Below, piece after piece: positions 45,431 through 56,391 of a DNA stretch of 64,000 nucleotides. Positions within the stretch are counted from its first letter, which is position 1; each line of letters begins with the position of its first letter. Below the pieces are notes generated by a model. It saw nothing but the letters and a program-made list of their open reading frames with translations. It did no database searches and had not been told where the DNA came from. The stretch lies in contig JASAND010028339.1 of the NCBI GenBank assembly GCA_030248195.1, forward strand, positions 30,805 to 94,804, in the 5' to 3' direction. Position numbers and translations under genes: made by a program. This stretch comes from Trissonchulus latispiculum (lineage: Eukaryota > Nematoda > Enoplea > Enoplida > Ironidae).

Positions 45431-46421
45431 GTTAGAGCAGTGTTTGCATTGTATTAGTTTGTCAGAAATGGAAAGGCAAAGAGATAAAAGTTTGTTTTTA
45501 TTAATATACATGTATATAATGAATTATTTTTGTTTGAAAAAATGAGACGGCGTGTCCAGGATTTTGAAATGGGGGTTGAGGGTCTGGACTCTAGGGGAAC
45601 AGAAGAATCCGCGTCTGGTTGGAGATTTCCTTCATGCTGTGGTCGATACAGTTAGCGATTATCCTTCCACGTGCTGCCTGTGGCGCCTAACCAGCGTGCC
45701 AAATGGATTCTGACTTCACGGGGTATATATGGCTTGTAAGGACGTAAGAACGAATGGTTTTTAGTCCTGATTTATCCTCAGTCATGTTGGAGTTGGAAGC
45801 ATCCGGTTCTTAAATTATGCTACCGAGCTTGTGGGTCCAATATGTCATTAATTCCGGCTGTCCCTGTCTTGACCCTATTCAGGGATTCCCGTTTTGTCCC
45901 CCATTGCTTAGCTAGACGTGTGTTGGACTTATAGGTGGAGACTGGATTCGTCCGCCGACCGCCAGAGAATAAGAAAGGTCCGGGCCGACTTTTTCTGAAA
46001 AATGGTGAAATTTGCATTAAAATTGCTAAAAATTTCATTCCACCCTTGATATGCCCCCTGCATACTGTGGTCATTTTGCAACTTCACGGAACAAAATAAT
46101 ATATGTACCGGTATTGGTTGCTAAAATCCACAGAACCATAAATGAAATTAGAAGCCAACCTTAAGTAAAACTAGACCATCTTGCCGTAAGCACTGACCTG
46201 TGAGTGGCTAAGAATTTATACAGCAAGCCGCAAAAATTTTTTTGGTATTTTTCTTAGATTCTTTCATTTATTTTGTAACCTCAATAAGGGGTTATGTGGC
46301 TTGGGATCCGCTCTTGAATTATATAGATTGTTATCTGTTTTCACTATGCTGTATTATTTGGAGATGATTTGTATTGGTTTATGTTAAGATAAATTTTGTT
46401 TGTTTTTTCTGTACTGTATAG

Positions 46422-46620
46422 GTTTGCTTGGAATGATGGAAAAGACTAGATTCAAAAAGTTTCTGATCTGGGCTCAGTGTCTTGACTTTGATAAGCCTGA
46501 CACCTGGGAAGGCATTGATCCACATAAGAATACGATGGAGGATGTCTACAAAAAGTTCGAGTTGGATGGAGATACCTGTGATTTTACTGGACATGCTCTT
46601 GCACTCTACTTCAATGATGA
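46422..46620 (+). CDS. GDI: Rab GDI exon: LLGMMEK to FTGHALALY
   Basis: Acceptor ctgtatag before GTTTGC (phase 1), donor GATGA then gtaagt (phase 2). It encodes SLLGMMEKTRFKKFLIWAQ, then WEGIDPHKNTMEDVYKKF and CDFTGHALALYFNDE. FTGHALALY is a family hallmark. This region spans the helical domain II of GDI, which helps bind the prenyl group. Confidence 0.95.
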
Positions 46621-46967
46621 GTAAGTAGTTTCAACTTCGGCGGATTAACGGTTTGACCAGAAGCGGTCTATAGTTTTGAAAGTATCGTCCGGCGTTTTCT
46701 AAAATGCGGAGGAACGTGCGCCGATTTCGATCTAAATAAAATATACAGTCCAAAGCCTATCCTAACTAATTACCGTTATGATCTACTGGGGTTAATTTTT
46801 GACCGTCGACCTTTTTGCAGCGTCGTCTGCAGTTTGCGAAAAGACGAGCGAGACTTAGTGACTTTACTTTCTGCACGTCTGGTCTTGGCAAAGCAATATG
46901 AACTCTACATATCTGTGTAGATATCTACAAGGATTGAGAACCACAGTACCTTGCTGGGCTTTCTCTA

Positions 46968-47335
46968 GGCCAAAAATGTTTGGGGGAGCCCCCCTCCCAC
47001 TTGTGGGGGGGAGACCAAAAGTGGGGAGGAAATAAAATGGGCTAAAAATACCGTAAAAATTACTTGTTTCCTCAAATACGGCTACAACTAAGCTCGAAAA
47101 TGCTCAGAAATAAAGTTTTAGTACCACAATAGACGGTGTTTGACCAGAAAATTCCGGCGCAGCCGGAAAAATTTTGAAAATTTGACCAAAAATCTTTAAA
47201 ATTTGACATTTTCTGGGCACCTTGTAGTGAGTGGGGGGGAAGCCCAAAAAAGTGGGGGGGGGGAGCCCAAAAAAGTGGGGGGGGAAGGGGTCGAGTGGGG
47301 GGGGCGCCCACCCACCCACCCCCAACTAAAGAAAA
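46968..47335. repeat. G-rich-ended repeat, copy 4
   Basis: Both ends carry runs of G/C (ggggagcccccctccc, ggggggaagcccaaaaaagt). The middle, on the minus strand, has ggtgcccagaaaatg, gatttttggtcaaatttt and ccggctgcgccgg. It lies between GDI exons. Confidence 0.6.
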
Positions 47336-47620
47336 CCCAGCTTTGTACAGAACTCTCAGTACGAAGCAGAGTTAGCCTGTTGGCGTTTTGACTTACGACC
47401 TGACGTTGAAAAGCGATTTTTGTGATTTTACGCAGTCGGACTTAAAAACTTGCCCGAAAATAAAAATTGGCTGGATATGTGCATGTCCGATTTTCGAAAA
47501 CCCTGGCCGTATTCCTGCGTGCAATTCTTTCATACTATCGGGATGCCCAACTCACTGTTTTGGGCTTCTACTAGTATTTTGCGAATTAAAGCATTGATGG
47601 GTTGATGTAAACGGTTTTAG

Positions 47621-47752
47621 CTACAAAACTCAGCCGTGTGCGGAAACCTTGAAAAAGATTAAACTGTATTCGGAGTCGTTGGCCCGTTATGGTAAAAGCC
47701 CTTTCTTGTATCCTTTGTATGGTCTTGGAGAACTGCCACAAGGTTTTGCCAG
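47621..47752 (+). CDS. GDI: Rab GDI exon: [13 protein letters not shown] to GELPQGFA
   Basis: Acceptor acggttttag before CTACAA (phase 2), donor GCCAG then gtatgt (phase 2). It encodes [20 protein letters not shown] followed by [10 protein letters not shown], the sequence-conserved region 3 core shared by GDI and REP proteins. The following intron is 5.3 kb, by far the largest in the visible gene, because it holds composite repeat element C. Confidence 0.96.
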
Positions 47753-48038
47753 GTATGTTCTACGTTTCGGACTTTGTTAAAGAAGATTTTAGTTAATCTT
47801 CCTTATTTGTTAAAGCGTTACTTAGGCGTGCAACAATGCTTGAACATATTGCTTGAATAGTCGTTACTTTATCATGTACATAATAGTTGCATTAGTGAAC
47901 CGAATTATGCCAAACAGTGGCCCGCAAAATAAAGGCCTATGGACGTTTTTTCTGGGGTAGGGATTTGCATCTTTTGGATTTCTCAAATCTCTGTCTTGTT
48001 GAAAATCTATCATAACATATCTTAACAAAATCTATTTG

Positions 48039-48110
48039 TTAAGGTGGTGATACACATTTTGGGCGTTATTGTAAGGTGATTATACCCAATTCTTGCGTTA
48101 TTTGGGCATT
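48039..48110 (+). mobile_element. Isolated terminus of the TTAA element family
   Basis: TTAAGGTGGTGATACACATT repeats the terminus of the elements at 93 and 1104. No matching opposite end was found nearby, so this is a fragment or a strongly diverged copy. Confidence 0.5.
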
Positions 48111-49149
48111 ATTGTTGGTTAACGGCTTAAATCTGCGTTTTTTGCGAAAAAAACTGCGAAATTCCGCACTTTTTGAAAATTCCGCAATTTTTTTCGAAAA
48201 CAAATTGCACAAGGAAATAGCCCAAGGGCTTTGCTAAAAATAAGTTTTCATGCTTGAATTTTCCAGAAACCTCTAGCTTTTGCTGGAGGCTACCGTCTCC
48301 AGATCTCTGCTTTCTTTTCAATTCGTGTTTTCTGATCTTTATTTATCTTTATCATACAAAGTAGTATAGTTCAAAAACATGACCAATTTTTTCCAGCGAT
48401 TGTGGAGAATTTACTATGCGACATAGATGGCTGCCACTTAGCACATGTGCTCTACGCAAAAATACCCCCGGACCACTGCTTTTTTGTGTTTTTTATTGTG
48501 TTTTCGCACACTTTTCATAGGTGTCGCGGTAGCGACCCCTATAATATGAGTGAAAATGGTCGAATGACCGTGTAAAACAAGGCTGCGCAGAAGCTGCGCA
48601 GATCCTGCGCAGATATGTGCGCAAAAAATTGTACGTGTCGAGTTTAGTATGTTCGCCAAGTTTCATCCCCGTACCACTTTCCGTTAAAAAGTTGCACCAA
48701 AAATCGCTTACGAAAATTGTGTTTTTTCTTTTTTCCGGTTTCTCGCTTTTGGTGTCTCATAAGGGGGTTTTGTAGCTTGAATAACTACAGATAGAAAAAT
48801 TTTTGCCTATGAAACCCATATATATTCTTGTAGTACAAATCAGAAATAAGAAAATAGCTAGTTTTTATGCCTCCCAGTGCCGGAAAAAATTTTTGGCTGG
48901 GGGCCAAAGTCGGCCAAAACGCTAAAATGGCCAAAAAGTATGCTTCAAAGGCGCCTTAATAAGTCAGATTGGGCTATATGTGGGGTAATACTGACTATAT
49001 GGTTAAACAGTACACATATCGGGGTCGTTCAAATGCTATATGATTTTCCGTCTCCTTGCGTAATTTTTCGGTTTTTCGCTTATTTTGCTACATGGGTGGC
49101 TCAAATTTTGCATACAAAGGTTTTTTGGGACGGAGAATCGATTCCTACA

Positions 49150-49550
49150 ACCAGTTTTGCTGCCCGAGTAACCCAAGTTGCTGGGTTGGTTCCACTTGAC
49201 CGTCTGAGGGGTCAGGTCGGTAACCGCTTCCCGGAGGTCCATAGTAGGCTCTACAAAGCCTCTCCAAACTTTGTCTATAGGGGTTTTCTGGTGCGCCCAG
49301 CTCATTCCCGGTGTCCGTCTTGCTGTCTGACCCACCCATGTTGCTGTGCTGGTTCCTTGCCTTCTGGAGGGTCCGGTCGGTACCGACTTCCGGGAACATC
49401 ATATAGGACTCTACATAGCCTCTCAAAACATTGTCTATAGGGATTTTCTGGTGCGCCCAGCTCATTCCCGGCATCCGTTTTGCCGTCTGACCCACCCATC
49501 TTGTGTGCTGGTTCCACTTTGCCATCTGGAGGGTCAGGTCGGTGGGAGGT
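49150..49550 (+). repeat. ~160-bp tandem repeat, about three copies
   Basis: Units share gcgcccagctcattcccgg, gtctgacccacccat and gggtcaggtcgg blocks at about 49163, 49327 and 49487. They are more diverged than the next array. Confidence 0.8.
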
Positions 49551-49555
49551 CATGG

Positions 49556-50415
49556 GGTCAAAAATGAAAATTTTCAAAAGTGATCAAATTCGGTACCAAA
49601 TGAAAGCCATAAGCGAGCTGAGCAACTTTTGTCATAGAACTGCATGCTCAAAGTGGCTGTAGAGTGCTGTGGTGGGGTGGGGTGGGGACTTAGGCGATTT
49701 TCGGTCAAAAATGAAATTTTTCAAAAGTGGTCAAATTTGGTACCAAATGAAAACCCTAAGCGAGCTGAGCAACTTTTGTCATAGAACTGCATGCTCAAAG
49801 TAGCTGTAGAGAGCTGTGGTGGGGTGGGGTGGGGACTTAGGAGATTTTGGGTCAAAAATAAAATTTTTCAAAAGTGGTCAAATTTGGTATCAAATGAAAG
49901 CCCTAAGTGAGCTGAGCAACTTTTGTCATAGAACTGCATGCTCAAAGTGGCTGTAGAGTGCTGTGGTGGGGTGGGGTGGGGACTTAGGCGATTTTCGGTC
50001 AAAAATGAAATTTTTCAAAAGTGGTCAAATTTGGTACCAAATGAAAACCCTAAGCGAGCTGAGCAACTTTTGTCATAGAACTGCATGCTCAAAGTAGCTG
50101 TAGAGAGCTGTGGTGGGGTGGGGTGGGGACTTAGCGATTTTCGGTCAAACATGAAATTTTTCAAAAGTGGTCAAATTTGGTGCCAAATGAAAGCCCGAAG
50201 CGAGCTGAGCAACTTTTGTCATAGAACTGCATGCTCAAAGTGGCTGTAGAGTGCTGTGGTGGGTGTTGTTGAGTTGGGACTTAGGCGAGTTTCGGTCAAA
50301 AATGAAATTTTTCAAAAGTGGTCAAATTTGGTGCCAAATGAAAGCCCTAAGCGAGCTGAGCAACTTTTGTCATAGAACTGCATGCTCAAAGTGGTTGTGG
50401 AGTGCTGTGGTTGGC
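49556..50415 (+). repeat. ~147-bp tandem repeat, six copies
   Basis: ggtcaaaaatgaaattttt-type starts at 49556, 49703, 49850, 49997, 50143 and 50294 (spacing 146-151). Units carry gagctgagcaacttttgtca and gaactgcatgctcaaagt. Related to the 149-bp repeat of composite B. Confidence 0.95.
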
Positions 50416-50475
50416 TTGGTTGCTACTGTTGAAAGATATCTATACCTTCAGGAACATACATATATAAAATAATAG

Positions 50476-51243
50476 AAAACAAGAACAAAAAGTGCTCCTT
50501 CGTCGCATGTAAAATACATATGAGTCTTCGTAGGCAGGTTGTACATAAGCAAAAACTAGCTTGTAAAATACAGATGAGTTCCGTAGGGAGGTTGTAAATT
50601 AAGGAAAACAAGTTGCAACAGCTTAACATATGAGCCTTTCCTACAACGAGGCTCATATTGGCGTCACAGTGCATTCCACAGTAAAGCCTCATTAAAGAAC
50701 CTCAGCTTCATCCTCATTACGGAAAAATGAATAGACGTTGTGGCCCAGAAGAAATGGACTGAAGTGAACTACGACTGCTCAAGCTGAACTGTACATGCAA
50801 CCTGATGTTTCCTGAAACACTATGGCACACCTCTATATAATGCATTCTCGAAACACTTTCACAGTATACACACGCAGAATGCGTTCCCACTTGGCTGTGA
50901 GTCAGAGCGCCTCATGGCGTACCGCATTGAGCATATGCACACTATAATGACTGATCAACATTATATGAAGGATAATTTGTAATGAAAAGCTTTATGCAGT
51001 ATGTATTTATATAAAAGTAAAATATATATCTGCAAATTATTCGTATTACGACATACGCCAATATGAGCCTCGTTGTAGGACAGGCTCATATGTTAAGCGG
51101 TTGCAACTTGTTTTCCTTAATTTACAACCTCCCTACGGAACCCATATGTATTTTACAAGCTAGTTTTTGCTTATGTACAACCTGCCTACGAAGACTCATA
51201 TGTATTTTACATGCGACGAAGGAGCACTTTTTGTTCTTGTTTT
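50476..51243. repeat. Terminal inverted arms of composite C
   Basis: Arms of 189 bp each, nearly identical. Module order: aaaaagtgctccttcgtcgc, atgtaaaatacatatgagtc, a second ttgtaaaatacagatgagtt, a third cttaacatatgagcc, and a closing atgagcc / ggctcatatt hairpin. Confidence 0.95.
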
Positions 51244-51329
51244 AAAAAACACAAAATTTTAAAAAAACACACTAAAAAGCACACTCACATTTTCACCTGA
51301 AGGAGCGAATTTTTATTAATTTTAAGCCT

Positions 51330-51700
51330 AATTTTTAAGTTTTTCCAAAAAATTTTGCGCCTTCGGCGCAAATATCCTCTATATATCTATGTTTTTACTT
51401 CTGTTTGTTTTCGTCTGGGTATTAGTTTTCGTGTAGCCTTCATTATTCTAAGCAACGGTGCCATCATTAGGGACTGTATAGGCAAATTATTCTATGAAAT
51501 TACGTTTCCAAATTCTGGAAATGACTGGAATAAAATAAACTGTCGAAAAGTAAAAGGTTTGAAGGATTTCAGACCAAAATTTTCACAATTTTCAAAAAAT
51601 TCTCAACGTCTGGGGGGCTCCGCCCCCAGACCCCCCATTGTAGCGCAAAAAAGACGTCTTCAATGCAAATATTTAACGTTCAGAACATTGAAATATCGTT
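51330..51700. repeat. GC-hairpin repeat fragment
   Basis: Contains ttgcgccttcggcgcaa (a short stable hairpin) and gtctggggggctccgccccc, both resembling the insert at 23775-24505. It is intronic and non-coding. Confidence 0.4.
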
Positions 51701-53031
51701 TATGAAGACTGAACATGCAATATATGCTTTGTACTTCTTCTGTAACACGCGAAAATGCTAAATATAGTTTAAAATGCTGTAAAAACCGTTAATAACGTGT
51801 TAATACTGCGCAAAGCGAATTTTAGAAAAAACACAGATTTTTTAAAAACACACATTTTCTTAAAAAACACACTAAAAAGCACAGGTAAAATTTTGAAAAA
51901 ACCCTGCCCCGGACCTTTTTAGTTGCCCAGATTGTTGCTTTCTAACTAAAGCTTGCTAAAGTTGGGTAAAATAGGCAAAATCCAGGTTGCTTTTTCATTC
52001 GAAAACCCGTCCGTGAGCTTTTTTGGGGAGTGGGCGATTTTTTGGATTACAAAACTAAAGTCCAAAAAGGCCAATTCCGAAAACACGACTTCTAAAATTG
52101 AAGACTGTTCATTTAGGCTGGATTGAATGTGAAATTTTTCAGATATTTACCTTAGATGAGAGGTTAATAGCTGATGTATTGTTCGAGGGCGCCCTATTGG
52201 CGACCTCCCCCGTTCGAGGAGCTCTTCCATGAAAAATCTCCCTTGAATTTCGTACTCTCCCTTAGCCACAAGAATTTTCAAGTCATCTATTTTTACCCTA
52301 AGTTTTCAAAAATATTTAGCATTTGCCACATTTTTAAGGAATTCTCGCATTTTTATTTAAAAATATTCTCTAGAGTATTCCCCCCTCATTTTGGGTAAGC
52401 CTCCCATAAAAATCCCCTAAATACTTACATTATTATAAAGTACTTGTTTTGTTTGGTATCCTGTTGTGAAGTTTGACTATACGAGACTTAGTAAAATGTT
52501 GTTGCCTGACTTCTGACTGCTAGGATAAGACTAAACTACAGGTGAATACCGGTGGTGTGTGATGCTGGAGAACTGGACGAACTTGACCAACTAGAAGTCA
52601 ACGAAGCGGTTACAACGATTTATTAACTTTCGAGCAAAACACGATGACAAAATCTGTACCAAACATTAGTTTTAACCAAGCACACAAACTTTGCCAAAAA
52701 TACTAAATAAACCCAAAACGCCCGGCAAAAGCCGACCATGCGACAAGGGAAAACTTGACCAAAACCCATTGCAACTTATCCCCAAGTTCGAACCTACCAA
52801 CAACTACCCAACCGTTCTCAACTAGCGTACACCCACAACTGCATCTAAACTACCCAATATGGCGAACGACAACTATTAGCTAGCCAGACCTATAAATCAT
52901 TGAACTTTTGTCGAAATGCAATACTAATTCACTTTGGCTTAACAACTCAGATATAATTTATATCTTTCCTGTCGGTGCTAACTTCACACTGTTTTTAGCT
53001 ATTTGTATATACTTATTTTGTTGTGTTACAG
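51701..53031. other. GDI intron without clear features
   Basis: Sequence from about 52500 to 52870 is less AT-rich and has tgttgttgcctgac and ggcgaacgacaac near its edges and an aataaa at 52705, which might mark a solo LTR. This is too weak to annotate as one. Confidence 0.3.
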
Positions 53032-53200
53032 ACTGTCCGCCATTTACGGTGGCACTTACATGCTGGATCGTCCTGTGGATGAAATTTTGATGGAGGGCGG
53101 TCATGTGTCAGGAATTCGTTGTGGATCACAGGTTGCGAAGTGTAATCAAATCTTTTGCGATCCATCCTATGCCTCGGATCGTGCCAAGAAAATAGGACAG
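53032..53200 (+). CDS. GDI: Rab GDI exon: [11 protein letters not shown] to KIGQ
   Basis: Acceptor gtgttacag before ACTGTCC (phase 2), donor GGACAG then gttggt (phase 0). It encodes [20 protein letters not shown], then [20 protein letters not shown], matching the GDI pattern [15 protein letters not shown] and CDPSY-DR-K-GQ. It continues region 3 and the second half of the Rab-binding face. Confidence 0.96.
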
Positions 53201-53655
53201 GTTGGTATTATTCGGGGAACATCAACAATTAGGGTGTCTAGTTTATTGTCGGTACAGTTTGAACCCAACAGTTCTGAGAAGTAAGTTTTATTTGGAAAGA
53301 AAGCGGAAATGTTATCAGAATTCTCCGTCTGTATTTCCCTGTCGGTAAGGTAACCGCCGGCTTAGATGGAGGAAGATGTGATGTGAATGGAACTATGAGA
53401 ATGGGTTCTTGTGAGTGAGATGCCGGAGCTAACTACAAAAAACCTTTGTTTCTTGTGATATTTTTCAGTGATGTGATTGTGATGATTGTTGTGAAATTTT
53501 AGAAAAATTTCTCAAACTCAGATTTTTCATAATTGTTTGACCGTAAACGGCTATGGTGGAGCACCTCTAAGCATAAATCTTTAATTGGGTATTGCAGCGA
53601 GTTCATCTCTGATACGTGCCATTTATGTTATATATTTGAAATTATTGCTTTTCAG

Positions 53656-53758
53656 GTTGTGCGAGCCATTTGCTTGTTGAACCATCCAATATCGAACACT
53701 AATGATGCTCAGTCGTGTCAAATTATCATTCCACAGAAACAATTGAACAGAACTCACG
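53656..53758 (+). CDS. GDI: Rab GDI exon: VVRAICLLNHPI to QLNRTH
   Basis: Acceptor tgcttttcag before GTTGTG (phase 0), donor CACG then gtaaat (phase 1). It encodes VVRAICLLNHPISNTNDAQS and CQIIIPQKQLNRTH, aligning with the family pattern ICILSHPI-NTNDA-SCQIIIPQ. Confidence 0.95.
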
Positions 53759-54037
53759 GTAAATGTCATTCTTTTATGTAAATATGTAATCTAAGGATTG
53801 TTTCAGGAAATATGGGGGGTGTATTTTTGCTCCTTACCGCTAAACAACACCCACCCAACGTTTACTGGAAACTTCAGTTTACAAGCAACAAGGAAATGAC
53901 GTCAAATTTCCCAACTTAAGTATTAAAGTACATTTGGGCTATATGAAACTCTGCCTCTATGGATAATCCTCTGCCTGTTTGAAAGACCAGTTTCCAGCTC
54001 AGCTGGAACGGGACCGCGATCTTCCAAAATAACCTTA

Positions 54038-54165
54038 GGACCTTTTCAAGAAAGGGTAGAGTAGAGTTAAAATTAGCTCGATTCTTTTTATGAAAGTGAA
54101 AAGAGGGAAACGCATGCTTGAATGGGGTTAAAACGAGTTGACCCTACCCTTTCTTGAAAAGGCCC
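54038..54165. mobile_element. 128-bp Harbinger-like MITE
   Basis: TIRs GGACCTTTTCAAGAAAGGGT and the inverse of GGGCCTTTTCAAGAAAGGGT, flanked by TTA on both sides (54035-54037, 54166-54168). A 3-bp TTA/TAA target duplication is typical of PIF/Harbinger. Confidence 0.8.
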
Positions 54166-54763
54166 TTATTTTTTTCATGCGTGAGTTATTCGCACCACGA
54201 TTCTGCCAATCTTGTCAGAATCGCGGCAGCAATCGGCATGTCGGCAGCAACGGCTTCTGGGGGTAGCATGCATTTGTTTTTCGCCAGTCTGTCGGTCTGT
54301 TGGTTGCCAAGGACTCCACAGTAGCTTGGAACCCAGAAGGCTTCCATTCGGATTTCAGACGCGCCAGACTAAGCGCCAGCAAGTCAAGTCAAAACGTTTG
54401 TTCACTATGTCCAGCTTGATTTTCTTTATTTTTGAGGGCTGTTTGTTTGAATCCCGCAGGTGTTGGGATTTTTGGGATTTTTCATCAGTTTGTCTCTGCC
54501 TGTGAGCCTTTTTTTTGTGGATTGAAAGCAAAAGTAAAAAGTCAACTTGTCGCAAGTAGGAACTTGTGTGCGAATGATGCCGAACTGGGCCCAGGCTTCC
54601 CCCCTGATAACACAGATTCAAGTTATTCAAATATGGCTTGGTTTGCTTTCAGCCCAATATGCTTGTCATAGTTATTTGTTTGCAGGTTGGGATGGAAATA
54701 GTTTTTATTTATATTTAAAGTCATGTTTCCTCGTTTTATTGTACGTATATATATTATATTTAG

Positions 54764-54908
54764 ATATTTACATTTCTTTGGTCTCACACACCAATCAAGT
54801 GGCTGCCAAAGGTTGGTACATCGCCATGGTTTCGACGAGAGTGGAAACGGCTGATCCTGAGGCTGAGATTAAACCAGGATTAGATTTGTTGGGTGAAATC
54901 TACGAAAA
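54764..54908 (+). CDS. GDI: Rab GDI exon: IYISLVSHTNQVAAKG to LGEIYEK
   Basis: Acceptor atatttag before ATATTT (phase 1), donor GAAAA then gtaaat (phase 2). It encodes DIYISLVSHTNQVAAKGWYI, then STRVETADPEAEIKPGLDLL, matching VAAxGKYIAI-STxVET-DPE-E. The 128-bp element at 54038 lies in the preceding intron and a G-rich repeat in the following one. Confidence 0.95.
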
Positions 54909-55106
54909 GTAAATTTTGTGCATACTACATTTCTGTGGCCGTTTTCTTCCACAGTGGACAGACTATATTCTGTGTTGTGAGCGGTAAATTTTTTGGATTT
55001 CAAGCTGATTTCTGAAGCGGATTGCTTTATTTAGCCGCCTCATTGTCAGCTGAACCTAATTACATGATTACCTGAGGAAAAATTAAAATAATGTGCATCA
55101 TTTTCT

Positions 55107-55395
55107 GGGCTATTTTAGGGGGCGGGGCGGTGGGCGCCCCTTCCTCACTTTTCGCGTCCCCCCACACTTTTCGAGTTCCCCCCACTCGACCCCTCCCCCC
55201 TCCCACTCGGCCCCACCCCCATTTTTTGGGCTTCCCCACTATATGGTGCCCAGAAAATGCCAAATTTTAAGGATTTTTGGTCAAAATTTTCAAACATTTT
55301 TGACTTCGCTTCCAAAAATTATTGTTGCTGGCATTTTGGCAATTTTATACCACTTTGGATCCCCCAATTTTTGGCCCCCCTTTTTCGCCTAGAAA
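55107..55395. repeat. G-rich-ended repeat, copy 5
   Basis: It starts gggcggtgggcgccccttc, repeats ccccccacacttttcgagtt themes, then ggtgcccagaaaatgcc and gatttttggtcaaaattttc as in copies 2 and 4. It lies in a GDI intron. Confidence 0.65.
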
Positions 55396-55757
55396 AAAAA
55401 CAGATTTTCCTTATAATACAAGCTTCATAAGCAAAACATAGTTTTGTGTAAGCTTGTCTACAGCGTGAAGTGGTCCATTGGCAGAAACCATTCATCTTGT
55501 AATGGTTTGCAAATTTCAGTTTGCCATTTTTTTCATGGTCGGTCAAATGTTCAGGGCGAATGTGGGCCAATTTTAATTTCTTGTTTTGGTTACTCTAACG
55601 AAAGTATTACCTGTAACCCAGTGCTGCCTAGCAAAGAACAAAATAATATATCGTGCATGTTTGCTGGATAGCCGTCTTTTCAGTAACCGCATTGTTATAC
55701 CGGGATGTGTGTGGCTGTATTCCACTGTTATCAATTTGTCACTTTTAATTTGTTTAG

Positions 55758-55812
55758 ATTTGTGGACATTTCTGATGTTTTTGAGCCAGTGGATGACGGC
55801 ACTGATAGCCAA
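55758..55812 (+). CDS. GDI: Rab GDI short exon: FVDISDVFEPVDDGTDSQ
   Basis: This 55-nt micro-exon has acceptor ttgtttag (phase 2) and donor CAA then gtgagt (phase 0). It encodes KFVDISDVFEPVDDGTDSQ, matching FVAISDLYEP-DDG-DSQ in the family. Exact phase agreement with both neighbours supports it despite the small size. Confidence 0.92.
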
Positions 55813-56391
55813 GTGAGTAAATGAGTTTGCCTTCGAAGGCTGTGGGCGTCTGTTAGAAGTTTTTAAAGTGGTATTAAATATGCACGTGGTTAGGTTATAG
55901 TTAAAACTGGTAGTGTGTCAATATCAAAAGTTTGAGCGCTGTGTAACTGTGCTGAAAATGTTACTGTTCGGATGGATGGAAGATCTTTATTACTAGGCCA
56001 TTTTTGATGCACAAACAGAGCTTGTTAGGGGTAGAGATTGAAACTGCGAATACCAAAAGTGTAAAGAGTTATGCGAAAAGAGGGTTAAAAGATATAGGCG
56101 CTTCCATTACATCAAATAGAAGATTCGATTAGTGGCTGGCTGTTAAGCTATTTCGTTAGTGACTACTGCTTTTCCGCGACAAATTGTGTTAGGTATAACG
56201 CCGTGACATCTTAGGTTGACTGTGTCGTTTATTTGTGTCAAACTTGAGAACAACAATCTAAGTAGGTTCCATGCGCATTTTACCTTACTATATTTTTCAC
56301 AACAATTAGGCATGGAAAGTGTTTGCTATGTTATATATGCCATCACATTATGTCTGTAAAAGATGTAATTTAAATTAATTACTGTTTTCAG

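Larger units (their letters stand above)
48517..51243 (+). mobile_element. Composite repeat element C (in GDI intron)
   Basis: It starts at a hairpin atagg.gtcgc / gcgac.cctat (48517-48542) followed by aatatgagtg, as in composite B. Then come a non-repetitive segment, three ~160-bp repeats (about 49150-49550), six ~147-bp repeats (49556-50415), and inverted arms (50476-50664 and 51055-51243) around a 390-bp loop. It ends gttcttgttt. It accounts for half of the largest GDI intron. Confidence 0.7.

Noticed and set aside
48877..49577. Overlapping long frames on both strands (up to 187 codons)
   Set aside because: They fall in the ~160-bp tandem repeats of composite C.
52500..52870. Possible solo LTR with TGTTGTTGCC edges and AATAAA
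   Set aside because: No target duplication, primer-binding site or internal retroelement sequence was found.
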